From positions 372,001 through 436,000 of the forward strand of contig NZ_FNTG01000001.1 in assembly GCF_900104795.1 (NCBI RefSeq): a stretch of DNA of 64,000 bases. The letters are read 5' to 3'. The stretch is from Burkholderia sp. WP9. Its GTDB lineage: Bacteria > Pseudomonadota > Gammaproteobacteria > Burkholderiales > Burkholderiaceae. The position numbers and the translations under genes are program-made. This document shows, one piece after another, positions 51,115-60,848 of this stretch. How positions within the stretch are numbered: the first letter of the stretch is position 1; every line of letters starts with the position of its first letter. The notes below the pieces were generated by a model. That model was not told the origin of the DNA. It searched no databases and saw only the letters and a program-made list of their open reading frames with translations.

Positions 51115-52584
51115 CTAGACGGACGTTCGCGACGGCGTGGCCGGCGGCAGGTCGATCGAAGGCGTCGCGGTGCTCACGCTCGGCATCTCCACATGGATGT
51201 CGGTGCCGTTGGGCACGCCGCGCCGGATATCGAAGCGCCCGCCGTGCGCGGCGACGCGCTGGCGCATGCCTAGGAGCCCATGCGTGTGGGTGCGCTTCAG
51301 ATCGGCCGGCATGATGCCGACGCCGTTATCGGCGATATGCAGCGCCACCTGGCCATCGCCGACCTGCAATGCGATCGACACCTTCGAAGCCCGCGCGTAC
51401 TTGGCGGCGTTGGTGAGCGACTCCTGCGCGACGCGAAACAGCGCGATCTCCGTCTGCTCGTCGAGCTTGATGTCGTCGGCGGGCAGGTGCAGTTCGAGCG
51501 TCCAGTTGTTGCGCTGCGCGGCTTCGTCGGCGAGCGTACGCAACGCGGTAACGAGCCCGAAGTTCGCCAGCACCGTAGGCCGCATGTCTTCAATGATGCG
51601 CCGCTTGAGCGCAATGCCCTGGTCGAGATTCGCGAGCGCCCGCTTGAGTTTCTCGGAGATATCCGGCGCGCTGTCCTTCAGTTTGCGGTTGGCCCACGCC
51701 ACGTCCATTTTGCTCGCGGTCAGAATCGCGCCGAGCTCGTCGTGCAGCTCGCGCGCGAGCTGGGTTTTTTCGTTTTCGCTGACTGCCTGCAAGTGCCAGC
51801 CGAGCGCTTCGAGCTGACGGGTGCGTTCATTCACGAGCTGGTCGAGCCCCTCCTGTTGTGTGATCAATTGACGCTGCACGCGCGCCTGACGATCGATCTG
51901 AATGCCGAGGTTACGAAACAGCAGGATGAACAGCACGATATTCAGCGCCGACAAGCCCGCTGCGCACAGCGTGGAGATGCGCTGATCGCCGCGGCTCGCG
52001 GCAAGCGCGTGTTGCGCGCGGCGCTCCTCGTTGTCGCGAAGCAGCGAGAGCGTGCTGTCCACGAGCGACGCATCGGCCGGACTGGCTTCGCTCGCGCTGC
52101 CGCAGGCGGCGAGATCTAGCGGATGCGGCGCCGCGCGCTGCAGCGCGGACGCGCCCGCGCCAATACGCGCCTCGATCAGCGCCTGGATCTGCGTGAAGCT
52201 GGCGACTTCCGCGCTGTCGGCTTTGCCGCTGCGGTAGAAGCGGTTCAACTGCTGTTCGCTCTGACGGATGCGCGCGGCGGTCGCGCAGAAATCGCGCGCG
52301 GAAGCGTCCTGCTTCGTCAGAAGAAAATCGCTTTGCTGCGCACTCAGGCGCGAGAGCTGGCTCGCAAGAATGCTCAGTTGCACGGTGACGTCGCGTGCTT
52401 CGAGTGCGGTCTCGTATTCGGCGGCAATGCGTTGGCGCGCGGTCTCGAGAATCACGAGACCACCCACGGTAATGACGATCGCCACGGTCATGGCAATCGC
52501 CCAACTGCGATTGCGCATCCAGTCGCTCAGGCGGGTGGCGGGCCCAAGGGCGGCCGCGTTCGGCGCATTCTGCTCATTTGGCAA
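51115..52584 (-). CDS. Sensor histidine kinase, NarX/HisKA_3 type
   Basis: A 489-residue protein with two membrane segments (about 29-46 and 206-223), bracketing a helical periplasmic domain of about 160 residues. The HisKA_3 dimerisation domain contains [13 protein letters not shown] with phosphorylated His281. The ATPase part has [13 protein letters not shown] and IADNGVGI. The start is a TTG at 52584, supported by AGAGGAG 6 nt upstream; the next ATG is at codon 23. Its likely partner is the NarL-type regulator at 54.1 kb, which is interrupted. Confidence 0.88.
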   Translation of the reverse strand: MPNEQNAPNAAALGPATRLSDWMRNRSWAIAMTVAIVITVGGLVILETARQRIAAEYETALEARDVTVQLSILASQLSRLSAQQSDFLLTKQDASARDFCATAARIRQSEQQLNRFYRSGKADSAEVASFTQIQALIEARIGAGASALQRAAPHPLDLAACGSASEASPADASLVDSTLSLLRDNEERRAQHALAASRGDQRISTLCAAGLSALNIVLFILLFRNLGIQIDRQARVQRQLITQQEGLDQLVNERTRQLEALGWHLQAVSENEKTQLARELHDELGAILTASKMDVAWANRKLKDSAPDISEKLKRALANLDQGIALKRRIIEDMRPTVLANFGLVTALRTLADEAAQRNNWTLELHLPADDIKLDEQTEIALFRVAQESLTNAAKYARASKVSIALQVGDGQVALHIADNGVGIMPADLKRTHTHGLLGMRQRVAAHGGRFDIRRGVPNGTDIHVEMPSVSTATPSIDLPPATPSRTSV

Positions 52585-52836
52585 TTTCGGCTCCTCTATT
52601 GGGGCTTCAGTGTAACGTCCGCCGCGTCCGGCGACGGTGCGAGTATCGCGCCGACGCGGCCGCCTTCGCGGCGCAACACACCGGTCTCGCGTGGCTTATG
52701 CACTCGCCGTAACGCTGCCGTAATCCAATGTCAGCGGATTCTCACACGAAAACCGGCGTGCGTCGGAATGCGCCCGCCGTCGCTGATGGCTAGGATTGAC
52801 CTGATCGTTCAATCAATGTTTCGGGAGAAAGCCATC

Positions 52837-53013
52837 ATGCTGAAATGGGCGTTGTTCTTCGCCGTCGTGGCGGTGATCGCCGGCCTTCTTGGCTTTACCG
52901 GCGTAGCGGCAGGCGCGGCGGCAATCGCGAAGTTCCTGTTTATCGTGTTCGTGATTCTGTGTGTCGTGTTCCTCGTGCTCGGCTTCGTGGTGACGAAAAA
53001 GATCGTCGATTAG
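52837..53013 (+). CDS. DUF1328 small membrane protein, copy 1
   Basis: A 58-residue protein with two hydrophobic segments and the family motif [20 protein letters not shown]. It is of the UPF0391/YtjA type, found widely in proteobacteria, with no known function. GGGAG precedes the ATG. A second copy lies 108 bp downstream. Confidence 0.85.
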   Translation: MLKWALFFAVVAVIAGLLGFTGVAAGAAAIAKFLFIVFVILCVVFLVLGFVVTKKIVD

Positions 53014-53121
53014 CGCGGTTCGACGAGGAGTTCGCAAGCCGTGTCTTCGAAACTGGCAGACGGTTCGCCATGCAATGCGCCGAGCCAGGCCACGCAGATA
53101 CCAACAAGAAGGAGAGTCGCC

Positions 53122-53283
53122 ATGCTTCACTATGCCATTGTTTTTTTCGTGATCGCGATCATCGCCGCCGTGTTCGGTTTTACCGGAATCGCAGCAGGGG
53201 CGGCTGAAATTGCGAAGATCCTGTTCTACATTTTCCTCGTCGTGTTCGTGGTCACGCTGCTGCTCGGCGTATTCCGAACGTAG
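53122..53283 (+). CDS. DUF1328 small membrane protein, copy 2
   Basis: A 53-residue relative of the preceding protein, with [20 protein letters not shown] and a second hydrophobic segment. AAGGAG stands before the ATG. The two genes look like a tandem duplication and precede a ferritin-like gene by 101 bp. Confidence 0.87.
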   Translation: MLHYAIVFFVIAIIAAVFGFTGIAAGAAEIAKILFYIFLVVFVVTLLLGVFRT

Positions 53284-53384
53284 ACGGGCGCTTATTGGCA
53301 GCCCGCATTCCTTGTGCCGGCGCATCAGGCGCGATTCGTGCGTGATGCGCAGTTACCCCCAATACCGGATAAAGGAGAAATTCA

Positions 53385-53957
53385 ATGTCGAAGTCACCTG
53401 GCGCCCAGGGCGCGGCCACTCAATCCAAGGATCCGTTCGTGATGGATCTCAAGAAGATCCGCGAAGACGCACGCAAGCACATGTCGGACGGACCGGTCAC
53501 GCAAAGCTATGGCGCGGATCGCGAAACGGTGCTGAAGCTATGCAATGACGCACTGGCCACTGAAATCGTCTGCGTGCTGCGTTACAAGCGGCATCACTTC
53601 ATGGCAAAGGGCATCAACTCCGAGGCGGTGGCCGCGGAATTCGCCGAACATGCCGCGGAGGAACAGGAACACGCCGACCGCATCGCCGAGCGGATCGTGC
53701 AATTGGGCGGCGAGCCTGATTTCGCACCGGACGGTTTGAAGACGCGCTCGCACTCGGAATACAAGGAGGGCGACAGCCTCACGGAGATGATCAAGGAGAA
53801 TCTGATCGCCGAGCGGATTGCGATCGATACCTACCGCGAGATCATTCGCTATCTCGGCGATAAGGACGTGACGACGCGTCGTATGTTCGAAGAGATTCTC
53901 GCTGTGGAAGAAGAGCACGCGGACGATATGGCGGATCTGCTCGAAGGCCGCGAGTAA
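53385..53957 (+). CDS. Ferritin-like (bacterioferritin type) protein
   Basis: A 190-residue four-helix protein. Putative diiron ligands appear in ATEIVCVLRYKRHHF, AEEQEHADRIAERI, ENLIAERIAIDTYREII and EEEHADDMADLL. This fits a bacterioferritin or related ferritin-like protein, which would handle iron or peroxide. AAAGGAG precedes the ATG. Its place among a histidine kinase, DUF1328 proteins and response regulators suggests a stress role. Confidence 0.8.
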   Translation: MSKSPGAQGAATQSKDPFVMDLKKIREDARKHMSDGPVTQSYGADRETVLKLCNDALATEIVCVLRYKRHHFMAKGINSEAVAAEFAEHAAEEQEHADRIAERIVQLGGEPDFAPDGLKTRSHSEYKEGDSLTEMIKENLIAERIAIDTYREIIRYLGDKDVTTRRMFEEILAVEEEHADDMADLLEGRE

Positions 53958-54107
53958 GCGGGAGGGCGCTGCGGGCACGGGCGGGTCTGGCAGGTTTCCC
54001 GCGCCGGCATGCGCCGCCATGTTCTTCTCCGATTCCGGCAGACGCCGTGCCGGAGATCATTACAATGTCTGCTTTGGAGCGATTCCAATACACGGACACC
54101 CAAACCG

Positions 54108-54740
54108 ATGATTCGAGTGTTGATAGCCGACGACCATGCGATCGTCCGAGGTGGCTTCAGGCAGTTCGTCGCTGACGAGCCGGATATGTGCGTCGCGGCC
54201 GAAGCGGCCACCGGCGACGAAACCATCAGCCTCGTGCGCGAGTAGGCGTTCGACGTGGTGCTCCTCGACATCGCGATGCCGGACAAGAACGGTATCGACA
54301 CCTTGCGTGTGATCAAGCAGGTGCGTCCCGAGCAGGGCGTACTGATTCTGTCGGGCTACCCGGAAAGCCAATACGCGATCAACCTGCTGCGCGCGGGCGC
54401 GAACGGTTATCTGAACAAGGATTGCGAGCCCGACGAGATCGTGCGGGCGATTCGCTCGGTGGCGCGCGGGCATCGCTACCTCTCCGAGGCGGTGGCCGAC
54501 GCGCTCGCCGACAATCTCGACAAGCCGTCCGCCGGGCGGCCGCACGAAGCGCTGTCCGAGCGTGAGTTCCAGATTTTCTGCAAGCTCGCGGCCGGGCAGA
54601 TTCCCACTGAGATTGCGGAGGAATTGCATTTGTCCGTGAAAACGGTGAGTACCTACCGGGCCCGCGTACTGGAGAAAATGCAACTGGCGAACAACGCCGA
54701 TCTGACTTATTACGCGATCAAGAATGGTTTGATCGAATAA
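54108..54740 (+). pseudogene. NarL/FixJ-family response regulator broken by an in-frame amber codon
   Basis: The frame from the ATG at 54108 begins MIRVLIADDHAIVRGGFRQF and carries the acidic Asp9-Asp10. At codon 46 it reads TAG (54243-54245). The same frame continues without further stops: FDVVLLDIAMPDKNG (with the phosphorylated Asp54), the NKD lysine, and a C-terminal LuxR-type HTH, LSEREFQIFCKLAAGQIPTE. Reading the amber as Glu, Gln or Lys restores a normal protein of 210 residues. So either the gene is inactivated, or it is a sequencing error, or the stop is suppressed. A GTG at 54255 could give a truncated protein lacking the acid pocket. Confidence 0.85.
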
Positions 54741-55189
54741 TGGATGATCGAGATATTCCAATGAACAGCGAATCGAACCCTGTTGCCGATCAAGCCAGCC
54801 GCGCACCCTTGCGCGTGCTGCTGATCGAGGATTCGCCGCTGATCCGCCGAAGCCTCGTGGAAGCGATCGACGCCTCCGGCCTGCTCAAGGTAGCCGCCTA
54901 CGCGGATTCCGCGGATCAGGCGATTGCGCTATTGAGCGACGAGGCCTTCGACGCGGTGATCGTCGACCTGCAGTTGAAGCAGGGCTCGGGCGTGCCGGTA
55001 TTGGCGTACTTGCAGCGAGAGGGATTGATCGACCGGGTATTCGCCGCGGTGCTGACCAATCATGCGTTGCCCGCCTATCGGGAGCGCTGCGAGCAATACG
55101 GCGTGCGCCACTTTTACGACAAGTCGTTCGAGTTCGACCGGGTGATCGACGCGCTGCACGACTATGCGTCGGCGCGCAGCGGCCAATGA
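54740..55189 (+). CDS. Stand-alone receiver-domain protein
   Basis: A 149-residue receiver domain (RVLLIEDSPLIRRSLVEAI; phosphorylated Asp in AVIVDLQLKQGSG; Lys in FYDKSFE) with no output domain. Its ATG overlaps the stop of the interrupted regulator as TAATG, so translation is coupled. An alternative ATG lies seven codons in. Such single-domain proteins relay phosphate or bind partners. Whether its expression suffers from the upstream amber codon is a relevant question. Confidence 0.85.
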   Translation: MDDRDIPMNSESNPVADQASRAPLRVLLIEDSPLIRRSLVEAIDASGLLKVAAYADSADQAIALLSDEAFDAVIVDLQLKQGSGVPVLAYLQREGLIDRVFAAVLTNHALPAYRERCEQYGVRHFYDKSFEFDRVIDALHDYASARSGQ

Positions 55190-55214
55190 GCGCTCCGCGC
55201 GAACAAGGCGCCGA

Positions 55215-56423
55215 TTAACCCTTCACATCCTTCACGCCTGCGGGCAGCGCCAGATGATTCCACGCCGCCAGCCCGGCGAACACGAGGCCGGCCGCACTCA
55301 CACCAAGCCATCCAAACGTCGGCCACACTGCCGCGCCAACGCCGGAGCCGATCGCTCCGCCAATGAAATACGCCACCATGTACACCGTATTCACGCGGCT
55401 GCGCGCGTCCGGCTTGAGTGCGTAGATGCGTGACTGATTAGAGATTTGCGCGGCCTGCACGCCGATATCGAGAACGATCACGCCGATCACGAGCCCCGCA
55501 ATGCTTCTCGCCGATGCGCCGAACACCACGAACGAAATCGCCACCAGCACGATCGACACGGTGATGATCGCGCGCGGTCCGCGCCGGTCGGAGAACTTGC
55601 CGGCGAGCGGCGCGGCCATCGCGCCTGCCGCGCCGACAATACCGAATAGCCCCGCCGCTTGCGGCCCGAGATGAAACGGCGCACCGGCCAGCAGCAACGC
55701 CAGCACCGACCAGAAAATGCTGAACGCAGCGAACAGGGCCGCGCCGGTCAGCGACGCTTCACGCAGCGCGCGGTGCTCGACTACCAGATGCCACATCGAC
55801 ACCAATAGCTTGCCGTAGGGCAGCGTGGACGTCGGCTGACTCCTGGGCAGACGCAGAATGATGACGACCGCGAGCACCAGCAACGCGACCACGGACGCGC
55901 CGAATACCGCGCGCCAGCCGAAATATTCGGCGATCACGCCCGACGCCGTTCGCGCCAGCAGGATCCCCAGCAGCAAACCGCTCATCACCGTGCCGACCGC
56001 GTGGCCGCGTTCGGCCGGCGGCGCGAGTTCCGCCGCGAACGGCACCGCTTGCTGCGCGATGGTGGCGAGCACGCCGATCGCCAGACTTGCGAAGATCAGC
56101 ACGGACAGCGTTGGCGCGGCGGCGGCCACTACCAGCGCGACACAGATGCCGGCGATCTGCAGCAGGATCAGAAGGCGGCGATCGAAGCGGTCGCCGAGCG
56201 GCGCCAGCAACAGCATGCCGGCCGCGTAGCCGAGTTGGGTGACGGCCGGCACCGCGCCGACCCACGACGCGCTGTGCGGAAACGACAGCCGGAAGTCGTC
56301 GAGCAGCGGCTGGTTGTAATAGATGTTCGCGACCGCGACGCCCGCGATGGTGGCGAGCAGAAGCAGCAGGCCGCGCAGCGACCGGTCGGCGGAAGCGGGA
56401 GTGGACGCGTTGGAAGTGGACAT
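55215..56423 (-). CDS. MFS exporter
   Basis: A 402-residue protein with about 12 hydrophobic segments. LGYAAGMLLLAPLGDRFDRR is the cytoplasmic loop signature of the major facilitator superfamily. Blocks match the arabinose efflux/YnfM-like group of drug exporters. I use the ATG at 56423 (MSTSNASTPASADRS); an upstream TTG at 56465 would add 14 residues. Substrate unknown. Confidence 0.85.
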   Translation of the reverse strand: MSTSNASTPASADRSLRGLLLLLATIAGVAVANIYYNQPLLDDFRLSFPHSASWVGAVPAVTQLGYAAGMLLLAPLGDRFDRRLLILLQIAGICVALVVAAAAPTLSVLIFASLAIGVLATIAQQAVPFAAELAPPAERGHAVGTVMSGLLLGILLARTASGVIAEYFGWRAVFGASVVALLVLAVVIILRLPRSQPTSTLPYGKLLVSMWHLVVEHRALREASLTGAALFAAFSIFWSVLALLLAGAPFHLGPQAAGLFGIVGAAGAMAAPLAGKFSDRRGPRAIITVSIVLVAISFVVFGASARSIAGLVIGVIVLDIGVQAAQISNQSRIYALKPDARSRVNTVYMVAYFIGGAIGSGVGAAVWPTFGWLGVSAAGLVFAGLAAWNHLALPAGVKDVKG

Positions 56424-56650
56424 GAGAGAGGGCGATTGACGGACCGGCCCATGCACGGTCCTCAAGCGTGCCGATCATACCGGAGCATGGCGGATCGTGC
56501 TGACGGCCGCGAGCGCGCAAACACGCCGGTTCCAAGCCACCTGAAAGGGACGCGTCGACAAAATGAGATGGTCGTTCGTGGTTAGTTCGTAGAATCGGCG
56601 CGCCTCATCCGACCGATTACGACAGAACGAAGCAAACGAAGAACGACTCC

Positions 56651-57136
56651 ATGGCCTCGACCACGAAACATGAACCTCGACACATCGGCGGCTGGCTGCT
56701 CGTCGCGTTGACCTGCGTTGCCACGTGGGTGCTCCATACGGCGATCGCCATGCGCGATCCGCTCAAACTGATGCTCGAATGGGAACTGCTGGCGGTGTTT
56801 ATCCGGCGCGAAACGCATGGCTGGTATCGCGCCGTGCTCGCGATGGTCGGCTGTGATGTCGTCACGGGCGTATTCATCGTGGCCGGCGCGGGCTGGCTGG
56901 CGCTGCTCGCGCTGCGCAGGTCTGCGCGCTTCGCGCCGCAGGTGCAGGCCTGGCTCGTCGCCATTGTCGCGATGCGAGCCGGCGCGTATCTGCTCGGCGA
57001 TTACATGACACACGCCATCGGCATCGACATCGCCGTTCCCTACGGCGATCTTATTCAGGCCGTCGTCGCAGCCGCGCTCGGGATTCCGTATTTCAGGTCG
57101 TCCCGGCGCGTGCATGAGACCTTCATCCGCGCGTGA
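56651..57136 (+). CDS. Four-helix membrane protein, DUF2569-like
   Basis: A 161-residue protein with four hydrophobic segments. The start RHIGGWLLVALTCVATWVLH resembles the IGGWL entry of DUF2569 membrane proteins, but similarity is limited to that region and length. It is convergent with the phosphodiesterase gene, 22 bp apart. Function unknown. Confidence 0.6.
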   Translation: MASTTKHEPRHIGGWLLVALTCVATWVLHTAIAMRDPLKLMLEWELLAVFIRRETHGWYRAVLAMVGCDVVTGVFIVAGAGWLALLALRRSARFAPQVQAWLVAIVAMRAGAYLLGDYMTHAIGIDIAVPYGDLIQAVVAAALGIPYFRSSRRVHETFIRA

Positions 57137-57158
57137 GCGCGCGTGTCAATCGAACAGA

Positions 57159-57986
57159 TCAATCGATCAGATCGCCTTCGGGCTCGTAAAAGGGATACGG
57201 CCCATCCGCCGCGTCCACATACGCGTGATGCGTGACGATGCCGGTTGCCGGGTCATAGTGATGCAGCGCATACGCCGGCGGCTCCATCATGAACGCGGAC
57301 GGCGCATCGTCGCGCAGATCGAGCGCGACCTGATGCGCGGGCGCCGGCACCGCGGAGGCGATCGTGCCGCCAAAGCGCACGAACATGGGCCGGTGCACAT
57401 GCCCGCAGATCACGCGTTCCACGTTCGGGTAACGCGCGATCAACGCCGCGAGTTTGTCGGATGCGGTGGGATCGAGCCGCAATTCATCCATATGCCCGAT
57501 GCCGCACACAAACGGCGGATGATGCAGCGCGACCACCGTCGGTTTGCCTTGGGCCGCGTCGAGTTGCGTGGCGAGCCACGCGAGCCGCGCGTCGCACAGA
57601 TCGCCCGCGCTTTGGCCCGGCACCATCGAATCGAGCGCGATGAGTCGCAGCGCGCCGAGATCGACCGCGTATTGCACGAATTCGCCGCCGCTTTGCAATT
57701 CCGCGCGATCGGGAAATGCGGCACGCAACGCGGCGCGTTCGTCGTGATTGCCGACCAGCAGGAAGTAGGGAATCTCGAGCGGCGCGAGCAGGGTCTTGAG
57801 ATGCGCGTACTGTTCCGGGTCGCCTTGGTCGACGAGGTCGCCCGTCATGATCACCGCGTCGGGACGCGGTTCGAGCGCATTGAGGGCGGCCACGCAGCGT
57901 GCGAGATAGGCGCCGGTGTCGACGCGGCGGTAAGCGAGCGCGCCGGGCCGTTTGATATGCAGGTCGCTAATTTGAGCCAGCAGCAT
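57159..57986 (-). CDS. GpdQ-like metallophosphodiesterase
   Basis: A 275-residue class III cyclic-nucleotide/glycerophosphodiester phosphodiesterase. Metal ligands are complete: ISDLH (Asp8, His10), MTGDLVD (Asp50), VGNHDE (Asn80-His81), ALHHPP and CGHVHRP. AAGGA is placed before the ATG at 57986. It follows the transporter operon by 44 bp on the same strand, so it is probably co-transcribed and acts on the imported phosphodiester. A cAMP phosphodiesterase (CpdA) role is an alternative. Confidence 0.82.
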   Translation of the reverse strand: MLLAQISDLHIKRPGALAYRRVDTGAYLARCVAALNALEPRPDAVIMTGDLVDQGDPEQYAHLKTLLAPLEIPYFLLVGNHDERAALRAAFPDRAELQSGGEFVQYAVDLGALRLIALDSMVPGQSAGDLCDARLAWLATQLDAAQGKPTVVALHHPPFVCGIGHMDELRLDPTASDKLAALIARYPNVERVICGHVHRPMFVRFGGTIASAVPAPAHQVALDLRDDAPSAFMMEPPAYALHHYDPATGIVTHHAYVDAADGPYPFYEPEGDLID

Positions 57987-58030
57987 GGGGTGTCCTTTTT
58001 TATAGCGCGCCAAACAACGGCGTCACTTCA

Positions 58031-59077
58031 TTACGATAGCGCAATCAGCGCGTCGTGCGCGATTGAAATGCCGACCGGTGTGCCACGCGCCAATTCCACG
58101 CGGCCCGCCACGTCGATCAGCAACGCGTCGGGAGCGGCGCCGCCCACCGTCAGCCGTGTTCGCTCGCCGAGAAACGCGGTGCTTTCGATATGGCCACGCA
58201 ATTGCGCATGAGCCGGATCGGCAAGATAAGCGTCTTCAGGGCGGAAGAAAATTTCGTGCGCCGAATTCACGTGCGCGTCGCCCGCGGGCAGCGGCACGGC
58301 GCCGCCGGTGGTCGTCAGCAGGCCGTCGCGCCGCTCGCCCGCGAGTCGGTTGATCGTGCCGACAAACTGCGCGACCGTCCGGTTGGCGGGGCGGTAATAG
58401 ATCTCGCGCGGCGAGCCGATCTGCTCGATGCGCCCCGCGCTCATCACGACGATGCGGTCGCCCAGTTCCATTGCTTCGGCCTGATCGTGCGTGACGTACA
58501 CGGTCGTGATGCCCAACTCACGCAGCAACGTGTTCATCTCGCTGCGCAAGGTGTCGCGCAAGCGGGCGTCGAGGGCGGTGAGCGGTTCGTCGAGCAGCAG
58601 CACGCGCGGCTGCACGGCGAGCGCGCGTGCGAGCGCCACACGCTGGCGCTGCCCGCCGGAAAGCTGATCGATCGGCTTGTCGGCGTGAGCGGTGAGACGC
58701 ATCATGCCGAGCAATTCGTCGACGCGTTGATGGGCAGTCTCGGCCGGCACGCGTTTGATCTTCAGGCCATAGCCGATGTTGCCGCGCACTGTCAGGTTCG
58801 GAAACAGCGCATAGCTCTGGAACACCATGCCGACCTGGCGCTTTTCGATCGGCAAGGCGGTGACGTCGTCGTCGCCGAACGCGATGCGGCCGCCGGCGTC
58901 CGGCGTTTCGAGCCCCGCGATCATGCGCAGCGTCGTGGTCTTGCCGCAGCCGGACGGCCCGAGCAATACCAGCGTTTCACCGGCGTCGATATGCAGATCG
59001 AGCGGCTCGAGCACGCGCGTGCCGCGAAACGTTTTCGCGCATTGCGTCAGCGCGATGGGTACGGAGGCAAGTTTCAT
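58031..59077 (-). CDS. phnT: ABC transporter ATPase (2-aminoethylphosphonate/iron type)
   Basis: A 348-residue ATPase with Walker A GPSGCGKTTTLR, signature LSGGQRQRVALARALA, Walker B LLLDEPLTALD and a C-terminal TOBE-like region. Its start overlaps the stop of the preceding permease as ATGA. It powers import by the phnS-phnU-phnV system. The phosphonate assignment is by gene order and family resemblance; ferric iron or polyamine types cannot be excluded. Confidence 0.82.
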   Translation of the reverse strand: MKLASVPIALTQCAKTFRGTRVLEPLDLHIDAGETLVLLGPSGCGKTTTLRMIAGLETPDAGGRIAFGDDDVTALPIEKRQVGMVFQSYALFPNLTVRGNIGYGLKIKRVPAETAHQRVDELLGMMRLTAHADKPIDQLSGGQRQRVALARALAVQPRVLLLDEPLTALDARLRDTLRSEMNTLLRELGITTVYVTHDQAEAMELGDRIVVMSAGRIEQIGSPREIYYRPANRTVAQFVGTINRLAGERRDGLLTTTGGAVPLPAGDAHVNSAHEIFFRPEDAYLADPAHAQLRGHIESTAFLGERTRLTVGGAAPDALLIDVAGRVELARGTPVGISIAHDALIALS

Positions 59078-60027
59078 GGTTTGAGCGACTTAGAAGGAGA
59101 GACGGCGGCACGTTGTTTCGCCGCGCTGCGCTGGCCGGTCGCATCGACACCGAGCCATTGCATCGCGACGAGCAGGGGCATCGTCATGATGAAAAACAGA
59201 ATCGTGTAGGCGCTGCCGATCTCGATGCGCAACGACGCATACGTGTCCGCGAGACCCACCGGCAGCGTTTTGGTATCGGGCGTGTGCAGCATCCACGTGA
59301 GATTGAATTCGCCGATGGAGAGCGTCAGCACCGCCAGCGCGCCGGCCACGATGCCGGGGCGCGCGTTGGGCAGCACGATCGTCACGAAGCGCTGCAGAAA
59401 GCTCGCGCCGAGACTCGCCGCGCCTTCTTCGAGCGTGCGCAGATCGCTGCTCGCGCACACGGCGGCGACCGCGCGCACCATGAAGGGCAGCGTGAACACC
59501 ACATGGCCGACGACGATAAACGCCACGCTCATGCGGAACATCGTGAAGCCGCCGTAGACCACCAGCAGCGCGAGCGCCGACGCAAGGCCCGGCAGCGCGA
59601 TCGGCAGCACCAGAAACTCTTCGATGATGCGCGACAGGCGCGTCTTGCTGCGCGCGAGCACGTAACCCGCCGGCACGCCGGTGAGCAGCGTGATGAGCAG
59701 GGTCGCCGCCGCCACTTCGAGCGAGAGAAATACCGAGCCGTGATATTGCGTCCACACTTCTTCGAGCCAGCGCAGCGTGAGTCCGCTCGATACGCCCTTG
59801 AAGTAGTTGACCGTCAGCCCCGCCATGATCGACATGACGACTGGCACGATCAGGAACGCGCATAGCAGCAGCGTCACGAGCCATTGGCCGGCTGCGAGCC
59901 ACGTTCTGGCGGCCGGCAGGCGCGCACGCGAGCGCGGCTTCGTTGCCGGCTGTAGAGAAGCGGTGATGGAATTCATTGAGGTCCTGTCTTCCGGTCTGGC
60001 AGCGCCAGGTTTGAACATGCCGTTCAT
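59074..60027 (-). CDS. phnV: ABC transporter permease 2 (2-aminoethylphosphonate/iron type)
   Basis: About 317 residues with six or more hydrophobic segments and the EAA-like loop LEEGAASLGASFLQRFVTIV. It could start at the ATG at 60027, which overlaps the stop of the first permease as ATGA, or at 59976 (MNSITASLQP), which has an AGGA ribosome site. The coupling favours 60027, but both are open. Its stop overlaps the ATPase start. Confidence 0.75.
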   Translation of the reverse strand: MNGMFKPGAARPEDRTSMNSITASLQPATKPRSRARLPAARTWLAAGQWLVTLLLCAFLIVPVVMSIMAGLTVNYFKGVSSGLTLRWLEEVWTQYHGSVFLSLEVAAATLLITLLTGVPAGYVLARSKTRLSRIIEEFLVLPIALPGLASALALLVVYGGFTMFRMSVAFIVVGHVVFTLPFMVRAVAAVCASSDLRTLEEGAASLGASFLQRFVTIVLPNARPGIVAGALAVLTLSIGEFNLTWMLHTPDTKTLPVGLADTYASLRIEIGSAYTILFFIMTMPLLVAMQWLGVDATGQRSAAKQRAAVSPSKSLKP

Positions 60028-60848
60028 GCGCTTGCCGCCACGGCCGAACCGCTCACGCTGCGCGCCAACGCCAGCACGGCCCACGTCACCATGCCGAGCA
60101 CGATCGAGAGGCCCGCGGCGGTCACCATGTTCGCGTTGAGGGTGAACTCGGTGTAAATGGTCATCGGCAGCACGTCGATGTCGGTGGCGAGTGTGAAGGC
60201 GGTGCCGAATGCGCCCATCGCGGTGGCGAAGCACACCGCGCCCGCCGCGATCAGACCAGGCGAGAGCGCGGGCAACACGATGTCGCGCGTGATGCGCCAC
60301 GGCGACGCGCCGAGCGAGCGCGCGGCTTCTTCCAGCGATGCATCGAGCTTGGTCGCCGAGGCCATCACGGTGACGATCACGCGCGGAATCGAGAAGTACA
60401 GGTAGCCGAGAAAGAGGCCGCTCATCGAATAAGCGAATACCCAGCGGTCGCCCGTGAGTTTCAGCGAGAGCGCGCCGACCAGCCCCTGGCGCCCGGCGAG
60501 CATGATGACCATGAAGCCGACCACCACACCCGGAAACGCCAGCGGAAAGGTGAGCAGGGCGAGCAGCGTGCGCTTCAAAGGAAACTCGCGGCGCGCCAGC
60601 AGCAATCCCGCGATCACCGAGAGCACCAGCGTCGCCGCCGTGACCGCCGCGGACAACAGCACGGTCGCGCCGAGACTCGACATGTAGCGCGGATTCGTCA
60701 GCATCGCGCGATAGGTGGCGAACGCGTGGCCGTCGCCGCTCAACTGCGCGAGCGCGCCCATCGGCAACAGCCAGAAGGCGATGAATACCGCCAGCGCCGG
60801 CGCGATCAACGCGATGCGCCAGCGCAGCGGGAACGTGATGTCGTTCAA
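60024..60848 (-). CDS. phnU: ABC transporter permease 1 (2-aminoethylphosphonate/iron type)
   Basis: A 274-residue permease with about six hydrophobic segments and the loop LEEAARSLGASPWRITRDIV. It starts with TTG at 60848, overlapping the binding protein stop as TTGA, so translation is coupled. Together with permease 2 it forms the channel. Substrate as for the operon. Confidence 0.82.
   Translation of the reverse strand: MNDITFPLRWRIALIAPALAVFIAFWLLPMGALAQLSGDGHAFATYRAMLTNPRYMSSLGATVLLSAAVTAATLVLSVIAGLLLARREFPLKRTLLALLTFPLAFPGVVVGFMVIMLAGRQGLVGALSLKLTGDRWVFAYSMSGLFLGYLYFSIPRVIVTVMASATKLDASLEEAARSLGASPWRITRDIVLPALSPGLIAAGAVCFATAMGAFGTAFTLATDIDVLPMTIYTEFTLNANMVTAAGLSIVLGMVTWAVLALARSVSGSAVAASA

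Noticed and set aside
54255..54740. Independent gene starting at the GTG after the amber codon
   Set aside because: It would lack the acidic pocket of the receiver domain and has no ribosome site; it is better explained as the second half of one broken gene.
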